Notes under the pieces: model-generated | Told to the model about the DNA's origin: nothing | What the model saw: only the letters and a program-made list of their open reading frames with translations | Databases searched by the model: none | Shown: piece by piece, positions 1-6,372 of the stretch | Numbering within the stretch: position 1 is the stretch's first letter | How the letters are laid out: every line of letters starts with the position of its first letter | Origin: Actinomycetes bacterium | GTDB taxonomy: Bacteria; Actinomycetota; Acidimicrobiia; Acidimicrobiales; RAAP-2 | Length of the DNA stretch: 6,502 nucleotides | Reading direction: 5' to 3' | Assembly (NCBI GenBank): GCA_021801615.1 | Contig: JAJYXS010000199.1 | Span: forward strand, 1 to 6,502 | Translations under genes and position numbers: made by a program

Positions 1-1
1 G

Positions 2-1039
2 GTGGGCTCCGTGCCGGATCAGCCCGCCCCTTTCGCCATCGGTCACGCCGGTGCGGCGCGGCGAGCCGGTCGGGGCATGCGCGAGTACCTGGGTGCCCTT
101 ACGACGCTGATCATCCTGGTGATCATTCTGGGATCCACCGAGGGAGGCTTCTTCACCGTCGGCAATGTGCAGAACGTGTTGGAGACCAACGCCCCGCTGT
201 TCCTGGTCTCGATCGGTATTCTCTTTACCCTCGTCTCGGCCGGTTTCGACCTGTCGGTCGGCTCGATGATGGCGGTGTCGGGGTGGATGCTGGTCATCTT
301 CATCAACGACATGCACTTGAACTCGCTGCTCGCGATCGTGCTGGCCGTTCTCTGCTGTGGCGCCATCGGCGCCGTCTTGAACGGGGTCTCCATCGGGGTG
401 CTCAAGCTGAACTTCTTTGTCACCACCCTGGGCGCCTTGATCCTGCTGCAGGGCATCATCGAGGTCGCTTCCGGCGATGTCACGACCCCGATCACCTCAT
501 CCTTCTTGAGTACGCTCGGGAACGGCACCGTCGGCACAGTGCCGATCTCGTTCCTCATCTGCTTGGGTGCGCTTATCGTGGGCTGGTTCGTGCTGCGCAA
601 GACGACGTTCGGCCGAGCCGTATACAGCGTCGGCGGCAACCCCGAGGCGGCTCGCCTCTCCGGGATCTCCGTGAGCTGGACGCTGGTTGGCGTCTACGCC
701 TTCAGCGGCTTGTGCAGCGGGCTGGCCGGTGTCGTCGCCACCGGCCGGCTGGCGGCGGCAACCCCGGCGGTCGGGGGCGCGATCGAGCTGACCAGCGGCG
801 CAGCCGTCCTGCTGGGGGGGGCCAGCCTGGCCGGTGGCGTCGGCAAGCTCGCCGGGATGACCTGCGGCGTGCTCGTGCTGGCGGTGTTGACCAACGGCAT
901 CAACCTACTGGGCCTGAGCGCCTACTGGCAGGACGTCGTGACCGGTGCCGTGCTGCTGATCGCCATCCTCCTGGACCGAGCGCACAAGTCAGGCTCCTTC
1001 AAGTTCAGAGGCACCCTCCGGCGGCGACGATCGAGCTGA
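2..1039 (+). CDS. ABC transporter permease, RbsC-like (ribose/sugar class, BPD_transp_2)
   Basis: This is an inner-membrane permease subunit of a carbohydrate-type ABC importer, working with a periplasmic-type binding protein and an ATPase not seen here. The product is 345 aa if read from the GTG at position 2, slightly longer than typical RbsC proteins (about 320). Hydrophobic segments lie at roughly residues 30-44, 64-80, 88-101, 108-130, 136-152, 181-198, 227-247, 262-278, 284-304 and 310-324. Family hallmarks are GFDLSVGSMMA (81-91), the cytoplasmic loop TTFGRAVYSVGGNPEAARLS (201-220), which contacts the ATPase, LLGGASLAGG (270-279) and GLSAYWQDVVTGAVLLIAIL (304-323). The Arg-rich tail (339-343) is cytoplasmic. 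The start is uncertain: GTG at 2 or 11 and ATG at 77 are all possible, and the gene could begin before the window. The substrate cannot be told from sequence. No partner subunit follows; downstream lies only gene debris. Confidence 0.9.
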   Translation: MGSVPDQPAPFAIGHAGAARRAGRGMREYLGALTTLIILVIILGSTEGGFFTVGNVQNVLETNAPLFLVSIGILFTLVSAGFDLSVGSMMAVSGWMLVIFINDMHLNSLLAIVLAVLCCGAIGAVLNGVSIGVLKLNFFVTTLGALILLQGIIEVASGDVTTPITSSFLSTLGNGTVGTVPISFLICLGALIVGWFVLRKTTFGRAVYSVGGNPEAARLSGISVSWTLVGVYAFSGLCSGLAGVVATGRLAAATPAVGGAIELTSGAAVLLGGASLAGGVGKLAGMTCGVLVLAVLTNGINLLGLSAYWQDVVTGAVLLIAILLDRAHKSGSFKFRGTLRRRRSS

Positions 1040-1079
1040 GGGTCGATCAGCGACGTCCCTTGGCCGAGGATGGCACTCG

Positions 1080-1242
1080 GACGGGTCCACCCGGGAGAAC
1101 GGAGGAAGCCTCGACGTCCGTTACATCGGCCCGGGCGCGCAGGTCGCCCTGCCGGTGCTCGCTGACGGGGCGCTCTTCTCGGTCGGCGACGGCCGTTCCA
1201 CCCAGGGCGACGGAGACGTCTGTAGCCTGGCGATGGAGACTT
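1080..1242 (+). pseudogene. Acetamidase/formamidase internal fragment (gene relic)
   Basis: The frame through 1101-1103 encodes a stretch very like the FmdA/AmdA acetamidase/formamidase family, which hydrolyses short amides to ammonia and a carboxylate. It reads RENGGSLDVRYIGPGAQVAL (1092-1151), then PVLADGALFSVGDG, then TQGDGDVCSLAMET up to about 1241. Family members typically show GGNLD, LPV..EGALFSVGDGHAAQGDGEVCGTAIE at this point. Only about 50 codons of a protein of 300 or more residues remain. There is no start codon context upstream, and after about 1242 the family resemblance stops. The right break probably coincides with the outer end of the ISKra4-family relic that follows (a GGGCGATC run begins at 1243). 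The original gene may have belonged to the same locus as the upstream permease, but this is inference. The similarity was judged by eye; the exact edges are uncertain by some tens of bases. Confidence 0.72.
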
Positions 1243-1284
1243 GGGCGATCGTGCGCTTGGGGGTGGGGATTGGAATGGGTGTGG

Positions 1285-1451
1285 CTACTTTCGGACGAGT
1301 CGCCACGAGTCCTTCCTGTAGAGCCGGAGCTGGTCTTGTCGGACGTGCCAGTCCCAGTACGCGTCCCAGTCTCCAGACAGGTGCACGGCGCGGAGCTTGA
1401 GCATCGCCTCGGCCATATCGAGCGACCAGCGCATGCCACTGCGCTCCATGC
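1285..1451 (-). pseudogene. ISKra4-family transposase, C-terminal fragment (left side of insertion)
   Basis: Read on the minus strand from 1449 to the TAG at 1287-1285, this encodes 54 residues beginning MERSGMRWSLDMAEAMLKLR and containing GDWDAYWDWHVRQDQLRLY. ISKra4-family transposases end in a conserved (L/V)V(K/R)DRM.RSGMRW..(G/D)AEA.L.LRA....GD.DAYW..H...E..R.. stretch. This matches it closely, including the natural stop. The codons upstream of the Met do not belong to the family here: they are the end of the inserted Tn554-like element (from 1452 inwards). The missing codons V-V-R-D-R reappear on the far side of the element at 6388-6402. The 40 or so bases between 1243 and 1284 are probably the 3' untranslated end and terminal repeat of the IS. 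The family assignment is from memory of the motif, without a database search. Confidence 0.8.
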
Positions 1452-1462
1452 TTTTCAGCAGT
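1446..1462. repeat. Left end: 6-bp core CCATGC plus 11-bp inverted repeat
   Basis: CCATGC (1446-1451) is followed inward by TTTTCAGCAGT (1452-1462). The hexamer is a direct repeat of 6384-6389, and the 11-mer is the exact reverse complement of 6373-6383. To the left lies ISKra4 transposase sequence; to the right lies element DNA. The arrangement fits a tyrosine-recombinase crossover core with an inner binding arm. Confidence 0.82.
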
Positions 1463-1547
1463 TTCCGGTCGGAAGACAAGGGCATCGAGGGCAGAAACAG
1501 CTGGTGGGGTAAGGGTGTCTCGCTGCGAGCTGGTGACGCGAGCGTGG
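1463..1547. other. Non-coding subterminal region at the left end
   Basis: About 85 bases lie between the left inverted repeat and the 14-bp palindrome after orf4. The region holds no convincing gene. A short interrupted palindrome, CTCGCTGCGAG (1519-1529, single-base centre), is present. There is no T-run of the kind expected for an intrinsic terminator. It is probably recombinase-binding or spacer DNA. Confidence 0.4.
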
Positions 1548-1561
1548 GATACAGCTGTATC
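1548..1561. promoter_or_regulatory. Perfect 14-bp palindrome next to the orf4 stop codon
   Basis: GATACAGCTGTATC reads identically on both strands and directly abuts the orf4 TGA (1564-1562). With no loop it is a better candidate for a dimeric protein binding site than for a hairpin terminator. Half-site-like TGTATC also occurs near the other end at 6318-6323. Function unknown. Confidence 0.45.
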
Positions 1562-1966
1562 TCACGGGCTCTTCTGCTGTGTTGGTCCCGGCTCGGCGAC
1601 GCACGAATCCTCCTCTGGCGTGGGGGGCGCGCAGCCCCCGATGTGATCGCGAAGGAGAGACTTGGCCTCAGCCATGGTGATCTCTAGCTGAGCGGCGATG
1701 GCGCTCCAGGAGTGACCCTGGTCTCTGGCGCCGCTCACGGACAGGGGGATCCAGTGGCGTAGCTGGGCCACCAGGCTGGCCATGGCGTGAAGGTCGGCGA
1801 GGCAGTCTCCGAGCGCCCCGGGTAAGCGCAGCAGCGTGAGCTCCTCGAGGGCCACGGCCGCGACAGCGGCGCTGTCCTCGTCGACGATGGGACCGTCGGC
1901 ATGGGTGAGCGTCGGCCAATCCCCGTCCTCCGAGATGTCATCGCGATCGTGGCTCGTCGTCGTCAT
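1562..1966 (-). CDS. orf4: small HTH-like protein, fourth gene of the element operon
   Basis: This is a 134-aa protein of unknown function. The start is ATG at 1966-1964, chosen because GGGAGG (1976-1971 on the minus strand) precedes it by four bases and because it overlaps the end of tnpC by 29 bp, which suggests translational coupling. The first 35 residues are acidic and probably flexible. Residues about 35-75 (VALEELTLLRLPGALGDCLA, then HAMASLVAQLRHW) look helical and amphipathic. Residues 80-107, with GHSWSAIAAQLEITMAEAKS at 84-103, resemble a sigma-like or actinobacterial helix-turn-helix of the 'WxxIAxxLxxSxxxA' kind. The tail is Pro/Glu-rich with Cys at 112 and 122. I do not recognise a named family. 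Its place inside the element, last in the recombinase operon, suggests a DNA-binding accessory factor or regulator. A passenger gene is also possible. Confidence 0.75.
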   Translation of the reverse strand: MTTTSHDRDDISEDGDWPTLTHADGPIVDEDSAAVAAVALEELTLLRLPGALGDCLADLHAMASLVAQLRHWIPLSVSGARDQGHSWSAIAAQLEITMAEAKSLLRDHIGGCAPPTPEEDSCVAEPGPTQQKSP

Positions 1967-2570
1967 GTGTCCTCCCGAATAGATGTGGGCCGCCTGGAGC
2001 GGACGAGGTCTCCAGAGGCGGACGGTTGGCCCGTTGCATGAGCTCGCGGTTGATCGCTCGGGCAGCCTCGAGGTCCTCGCTGACCCGGCGCAGCTCTTCT
2101 TTGGCCTCGAACAGCTGTTGGTCGAGATCGGCCACTCGCCCGGCGAGCTGACGGTCGGCGAGCTCAGCGAGCGGGCCGGCGGGAAACAGCTCGTCAGCGA
2201 CCAGGTGAGCACCTTCGGCCTGGGAGAGCCGACGTTCGAGGGCCCGGAGCTGTTTCGTGAGGCGGTGGTTCTGCGCCCGGGCGTTCTCCAGCTCGGCGCG
2301 AAGCGACGCGCCGGTCACCCGGCCGGCGGCGACGAGCTCGCCGGCCTGCCGGCTGGTCGACTGGGCCACTTTGAGCTCGATGTTGGCCCGTAGGTCGGGA
2401 TGGTCGTAGATGAACTTGCGCCCGACGCCGGCACGCCGGGCGATGCTCGCGACGCTCGGATGGCGTCCCGCCTCGAGCACCGCGTCGGCCGCGGCGAGTA
2501 CGAGAGCGTGCTTGTGCTCGCTTTCGATCCGGCGGGCGGCTCGCATGGGCTGCTCTCGGTCAGTCGCCAT
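1938..2570 (-). CDS. tnpC: TnpC-like accessory protein (DUF6262-like), HTH plus coiled coil
   Basis: This 210-aa protein corresponds to the third gene of Tn554-type transposition modules, an accessory factor thought to help recombination and its orientation rather than to catalyse it. The ATG at 2570-2568 is preceded by GAGGAGGAA at a good distance, and the gene overlaps the tnpB stop by 11 bp. Residues 22-60 form a TetR-like helix-turn-helix: ALVLAAADAVLEAG, then PSVASIARRAGVGRKFIYDH (38-57), then PDLRANIE. Residues 88-120 and 143-181 are heptad-rich and charged (LRAELENARAQNHRLTKQLR; DLDQQLFEAKEELRRVSEDL), predicted coiled coils suited to oligomerisation or contact with TnpA/TnpB. The tail is polar and ends HDDDEPRSR. 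The resemblance to DUF6262 proteins, found beside paired tyrosine recombinases in actinobacteria, is from memory. It is longer than the roughly 125-aa TnpC of Tn554. Confidence 0.82.
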   Translation of the reverse strand: MATDREQPMRAARRIESEHKHALVLAAADAVLEAGRHPSVASIARRAGVGRKFIYDHPDLRANIELKVAQSTSRQAGELVAAGRVTGASLRAELENARAQNHRLTKQLRALERRLSQAEGAHLVADELFPAGPLAELADRQLAGRVADLDQQLFEAKEELRRVSEDLEAARAINRELMQRANRPPLETSSAPGGPHLFGRTHDDDEPRSR

Positions 2571-5112
2571 CGCTTCCTCCTCGCTGGCGCTGGCGTTCGA
2601 CGTTTGGATAGAGCCGCGTGACCGGCTGGGCGACCACGCCCCGGAAGCGGACCGGCACCGAGGTATCGAGCTGCGCCCGAGCGCGCCGAAGCACCACGAC
2701 GGCCTCTTCGACCGCCACCCGCTCGTCGTCTGTGAGGCTGCCGACGAGCTCCTCGCAACGGTCGATGATCCGGCGCAGCGAGGCAACCTCTTCTGCCGAG
2801 GGAATGGCTGCCAAACGCGCCCAGTCCTCGAGCTCGGGCAGCGCGGCGCGCAGGCGCTCGCGGTCGCCGAGCAGGCGCGTCAAGTAGCTGCGCAGCTCCG
2901 GAAGGAAGCTCGGGTCGCTGCGAAAGTACGTGCACCCGAAGCACTGGTGGCGGAACGGGCACACCTGCCCGTGGGCCTTGACGTTGGTCGGCTCCGTGCA
3001 CACCCCGAAGGGGACGGCGACCTGGCCGATCGCCTCGCGGGTCGCCTCCGCGTCGAGCAGCCGCTCGACGAGGGGACGGGTGCGCGTGCCCTCACGATCG
3101 ACCTGGAGGGCGGCGAGCAGATCAACGGCCTTGCGCTTCCGCTTGTCGGTTACCCGATAGTAGATCTGGGTGCTGGTGAGCCGGGTATGGCCCATCAGCT
3201 CGGCCACCACCTCGATCGGCGTGCCGGAATCCGCGTGGCGCTGGGCGAAGCTGTGCCGGAACGAGTACACGGTGATGCTCTGGCGGTCGTAGGGCTCGCC
3301 GTCTTCACCCCTCAGCTCGTCGAGCCGATCCACCCAGGTCCGGAAGTGCAGGTCGAACGTGCTCACGTTCATGCCCTTGGTGCCGCGGGGGTTCATCACC
3401 GGAGCAGGGAAGAGGACGAGGTCCGAGGGCTCGGTGTCGGGATAGCGGGCAATGACGCGGGCCTGCTGGGCACGGATGATCACAGCCGTCTCCTCGTCGA
3501 TGGGCAGGCGGTAGCCGACGACGCCGACCTTGGGCATGTCGTGGACGAGCACCGGGGCGGAGCGCAACTGGCCCGACTCGTCGGGGATCTCCTCGAAGGC
3601 CAGGCACTCGAGGTACAGCGTGCACAGCTCGCCGGTGCGCCGACCGACTGAGGCCTCGAGCTCGACCATCGCCCGCCGGTCTTCCCCGAAGAGCTCTTCG
3701 AGCACCGCCAGCGCCGCGGGGTGCAACAGCTGGTCGAGGACGACTTGGGGAAGCGCCCTGCCCTGCTCCTCACGTGACGCGCTCGGCAGGTGGTCGGTCG
3801 GGTAGAGCACGGCGTTCTCGGGAAGGCTGTGCATTGGACCCCCGGGACGGCTGAGCCCCATCGCCCGGGCCTCGCGCAGGAACCTATCGAGCTCGGTCAC
3901 CCAGGTGCGCCGCGTGTTGCGCGCCAGGTCGCCTCTCGCCTCGAGGTGAGCGAGGTCGTTGACGAACGCGGCAAGATCCGCCCGCTGCACGAGCGCGGGG
4001 TCGACTCCACCGTCGGGGCGGTTGCGCCGAAGCGACTCCGAGAACGCCCGCAGCACCCGCAGCGTCACCTGTAGAACACGGGGCGTCCGCACGGTGTCGA
4101 TGCGCTCGGCCGCCCACGCCTTGGCGCTCTCGCGTAGCCAGGCCTGGCTGATGGGGCTGAAGCGCATTCGCCCGGGGATCTTGCCGAACACCCGTTGGTC
4201 CCAGACGTCCTTTCTCACCTCGCTATCCCGGCTGGACAGGGCAAGTCCCACCTGATCGGCGGCGAAAGAGAGGAACAGCCACGCCGGCATGCCTTGCTTG
4301 AACTTGTCCAACGACAGCTCGAGGATCGAGGCGACTCCCTGGACTCGCACGCCGTTGACAGCTGATTGCACGTTGAGCGGCTTGGCCTTGTGGCCCAGAT
4401 CGATGGCGCGCTGGAGGCCGTAGAGCAGCTCGAGCCTGAGCCGCTCCGAGAGGCGGGAGAGCACCACGAGCCGGCCGTCACGGTCGACCGTGCCCTGGCG
4501 GGCGCACCAGGCTTGCATCGCCCGCCCGCTCGGCCGGCCCTCGGAGCGCCAGTGGCGGTGGTGCTGTTCGCACAGCGCCGGCGAGGCGCGCCAGGCAAAG
4601 CGGGTGCAGCTCGCCACCGCGCAGCGGCCAAAGCTCGGCCGGGGAGTCGCCGGGGGGAATTCCTCGTCGCCGGCCACGTACTGCTCCTTGCTCTGGCCGC
4701 GTTTTCCCATCGCCTGCTCGCAGGCGGCGCACAGGCCATGGGCCCGCACGGGCCGCTCGTGGCCGGGAGTTCGACACACCGCGCAGAGGGCGTCCTTGCT
4801 GCGGCTGCGGCGATGCGGCTCCGGTGCGCTCTCACAGAAGCTGGCGAAGTCCGCCTCCGGCCCGAGCTTCTTCCAGAGCTGGTCACATCGCCAGCACAAC
4901 CCGAGGCTGGTCCTGGCCACCTGGTCGCAGGCCGCCGTCTTGCACTCGGCGTAGCCGAAGAGCAGATCGTCGGCACGGGGGGCGAAGACCTGCGCGTCGG
5001 CGTCGTAGCCAGTTCGGAAAAGCTCGGGCCAGTCGATGAGCGCGTGCAGCTTTGCCTCTGCCGGATCGTCCGACTCGACGACGTCGACCCGCTCGGCTCC
5101 GAGCGTTCTCAT
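2560..5112 (-). CDS. tnpB: TnpB-type tyrosine recombinase with Cys-rich modules
   Basis: This is the second tyrosine recombinase of the element, 850 aa, against about 630 for Tn554 TnpB. The ATG at 5112 overlaps the tnpA stop as ATGA and has AAAGGAG five bases upstream. The N-terminal third carries three probable zinc-binding modules: C57-C62-C73-C76, C110-C113-C128-C131, and C164-C169-C181 with H184/H185/H187. Residues about 325-420 resemble the SAM-like DNA-binding domain. The catalytic domain spans about 455-670: R492 (GRRTGEL), a candidate Lys K528, R619-H620 in YSFRHSFAQRHA, H642 in MGHTRLTSTQIYYR and nucleophile Y651. The first His of the usual HxxR box is Tyr616. A fourth Cys cluster, C705, C718, C724, C727 (CPFRHQCFGCTYF), follows, then a helical tail. 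It is expected to cut and rejoin strands at the element ends together with TnpA. The long open frame upstream of 5112 is a high-GC shadow of tnpA. Confidence 0.88.
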   Translation of the reverse strand: MRTLGAERVDVVESDDPAEAKLHALIDWPELFRTGYDADAQVFAPRADDLLFGYAECKTAACDQVARTSLGLCWRCDQLWKKLGPEADFASFCESAPEPHRRSRSKDALCAVCRTPGHERPVRAHGLCAACEQAMGKRGQSKEQYVAGDEEFPPATPRPSFGRCAVASCTRFAWRASPALCEQHHRHWRSEGRPSGRAMQAWCARQGTVDRDGRLVVLSRLSERLRLELLYGLQRAIDLGHKAKPLNVQSAVNGVRVQGVASILELSLDKFKQGMPAWLFLSFAADQVGLALSSRDSEVRKDVWDQRVFGKIPGRMRFSPISQAWLRESAKAWAAERIDTVRTPRVLQVTLRVLRAFSESLRRNRPDGGVDPALVQRADLAAFVNDLAHLEARGDLARNTRRTWVTELDRFLREARAMGLSRPGGPMHSLPENAVLYPTDHLPSASREEQGRALPQVVLDQLLHPAALAVLEELFGEDRRAMVELEASVGRRTGELCTLYLECLAFEEIPDESGQLRSAPVLVHDMPKVGVVGYRLPIDEETAVIIRAQQARVIARYPDTEPSDLVLFPAPVMNPRGTKGMNVSTFDLHFRTWVDRLDELRGEDGEPYDRQSITVYSFRHSFAQRHADSGTPIEVVAELMGHTRLTSTQIYYRVTDKRKRKAVDLLAALQVDREGTRTRPLVERLLDAEATREAIGQVAVPFGVCTEPTNVKAHGQVCPFRHQCFGCTYFRSDPSFLPELRSYLTRLLGDRERLRAALPELEDWARLAAIPSAEEVASLRRIIDRCEELVGSLTDDERVAVEEAVVVLRRARAQLDTSVPVRFRGVVAQPVTRLYPNVERQRQRGGSDGD

Positions 5113-6293
5113 CCCTGCTCCTTTCGCCGCTGTGCCCGGCGCTTGACGCTCAGTGCCTCGACGGCCTCCACCGCTTGGCGCATCCGGGCGCGGCTCGGAT
5201 GCACGTAGATCTGGGTGGAGGTGATCGAGCGATGCCCGAGGAGCTCCTGGACGACGTCGATCGCGACCCCGGCCTCCGCCATCTCGCTGCCCGCCGAATG
5301 CCGCAGCATGTGCGGATGCACGGCTCGTGCAAGTCCGGCTCGGCGTGACAGGGTCCGCACGCCCTGGCGGACCGCCGAGGCGCTCATCGGGGCACCGAGC
5401 GGGGCGTGGAAAAGGTTGACGAAGACGAAGTCGCTGCGGTCGGCGGCGGCGCAGGCGAGGCGCTCTTCTGCGTAGCGGTCGTAGTAGGCGAGGAGGATCG
5501 CCCCGACCGGCACGCTGCGGTTGTGGCGCGACTTCGCCGACGCGTGGTTGGGGTTGTCCTCTCGACGCACGACGTGGAGGTGCGGGCCGAGCACCGAGCA
5601 ACCGAGGGCGCTGGCGTGGTCCATGAAGTGCAAGTCCTCTTTGCGCAGCCCGAGCGCCTCGCCGATGCGAAGCCCACAAAACCACAACAACACGAGGAGG
5701 AACCGGTCCCGCCACGACGTCGCGGCCTCGAGCAGCCCCTCCCACTCGGCCTGCGACGCCGCCTCCGGCCGGGCGGAACGGCTGGTGCGCAGCCGGTGGC
5801 GGGGCCGCGCCCGGTAGCGGAGCCCGGAGCCCTCAGGGCGAAGCTCGGCCGGCAAGAACCGGTCGTCGCCCACCTCGTAGAGGGCGGCGAGCACCGAGGG
5901 ATCCACGGTTCCCGCCCCGACCGCGTGCTTGTACATCTCGCGCACGACCGAAAGCACGTGGTTCACCCGTCCCGGCCCAGGCGGGCGCCCCTGCCCTGCG
6001 CCAGCACGTTCGATCGGCGTGGCCCGCAGGGCGAGGACGAATCGGCTCAGGTCCGAGGCTCCCTGCTCCAGGCTGCGCCCGGTGCTCGTGCACCAGGCCA
6101 AGAAGCGCGCCAGCTCGCCGGCGTAGGCACGGGTGGTGGACTCCGCCCGGTCCCGGCCGAAGCGCAGGTCGAAAAGGAACCGGTCGGCGACCGCCACCCT
6201 GGCGTACTCGTCGTCGACGACGCTCCAGTAGCCACGGCCGTCGGGCAACTCGATGCGAAACGCTCGAAGGGCCGGCGGGGGACACTTCTGCAC
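5109..6293 (-). CDS. tnpA: TnpA-type tyrosine recombinase/integrase
   Basis: This is a 394-aa phage-integrase-family recombinase and the first gene of the operon, close to the 361-aa Tn554 TnpA in size. An N-terminal SAM-like core-binding domain covers about 30-140 (STTRAYAGELARFLAWCTST at 52-71). The catalytic domain covers about 180-380 and has all expected residues: R209 (CGLRIGEALGL), K254 (ASAKSRHNRSVPV), H328 and R331 in HPHMLRHSAGSEMAEAG, H354 in LLGHRSITSTQ, and nucleophile Y363 (QIYVH). It should catalyse strand exchange through a 3'-phosphotyrosine intermediate at the element ends. The start at GTG 6293-6291 is the only standard start before an in-frame TGA at 6338-6336. No Shine-Dalgarno sequence precedes it, and a TANNNT hexamer seven bases upstream suggests a leaderless mRNA. 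The gene begins 90 bp inside the right end of the element. Confidence 0.92.
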   Translation of the reverse strand: MQKCPPPALRAFRIELPDGRGYWSVVDDEYARVAVADRFLFDLRFGRDRAESTTRAYAGELARFLAWCTSTGRSLEQGASDLSRFVLALRATPIERAGAGQGRPPGPGRVNHVLSVVREMYKHAVGAGTVDPSVLAALYEVGDDRFLPAELRPEGSGLRYRARPRHRLRTSRSARPEAASQAEWEGLLEAATSWRDRFLLVLLWFCGLRIGEALGLRKEDLHFMDHASALGCSVLGPHLHVVRREDNPNHASAKSRHNRSVPVGAILLAYYDRYAEERLACAAADRSDFVFVNLFHAPLGAPMSASAVRQGVRTLSRRAGLARAVHPHMLRHSAGSEMAEAGVAIDVVQELLGHRSITSTQIYVHPSRARMRQAVEAVEALSVKRRAQRRKEQG

Positions 6294-6300
6294 GTGGGAG

Positions 6301-6306
6301 ACGGTA
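6301..6306 (-). promoter_or_regulatory. Possible -10 box (TACCGT) for a leaderless tnpA transcript
   Basis: On the minus strand TACCGT fits the actinobacterial -10 consensus TANNNT and lies seven bases before the GTG start of tnpA, the spacing expected when transcription begins at the start codon. A TTGACA hexamer occurs farther upstream (minus strand, 6339-6334), but 27 bases away, too far to be its normal -35 partner. It leaves open a second, separate promoter. Weak evidence from motif and position only. Confidence 0.35.
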
Positions 6307-6372
6307 TGACGCCGAGGTGTATCCGACGAGGACTGTCAACCGTCCAACGGGACAGAGGTGCACGGGCTCACG

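Noticed and set aside
1029..1048. GATCGA / TCGATC inverted repeat around the permease stop codon as a terminator
   Set aside because: Six-base stem, eight-base loop, and no U-tract; too weak to call.
283..1512. Plus-strand 409-codon frame running through the permease and the relic region
   Set aside because: Frame-shifted shadow of the permease with an extreme Arg/Gly/Asp composition; it crosses unrelated fragments.
1553..1568. 12/16 direct similarity with 6315-6330 as possible element ends
   Set aside because: The 6-bp core plus 11-bp inverted repeats at 1446-1462 and 6373-6389 explain the ends exactly and restore the interrupted gene; this weaker match does not.
2410..3651. Long open frame (413 codons) on the plus strand antisense to tnpB
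   Set aside because: It lies wholly opposite tnpB, which has clear motifs, and its low-complexity, Arg/Ala/Gly-rich product is what high-GC antisense frames give.
5113..5745. In-frame upstream extension of tnpB by 211 codons
   Set aside because: It overlaps the tnpA catalytic domain in another frame and is Arg/Pro-rich without motifs; the ATGA overlap and AAAGGAG at 5112 give a much better start.
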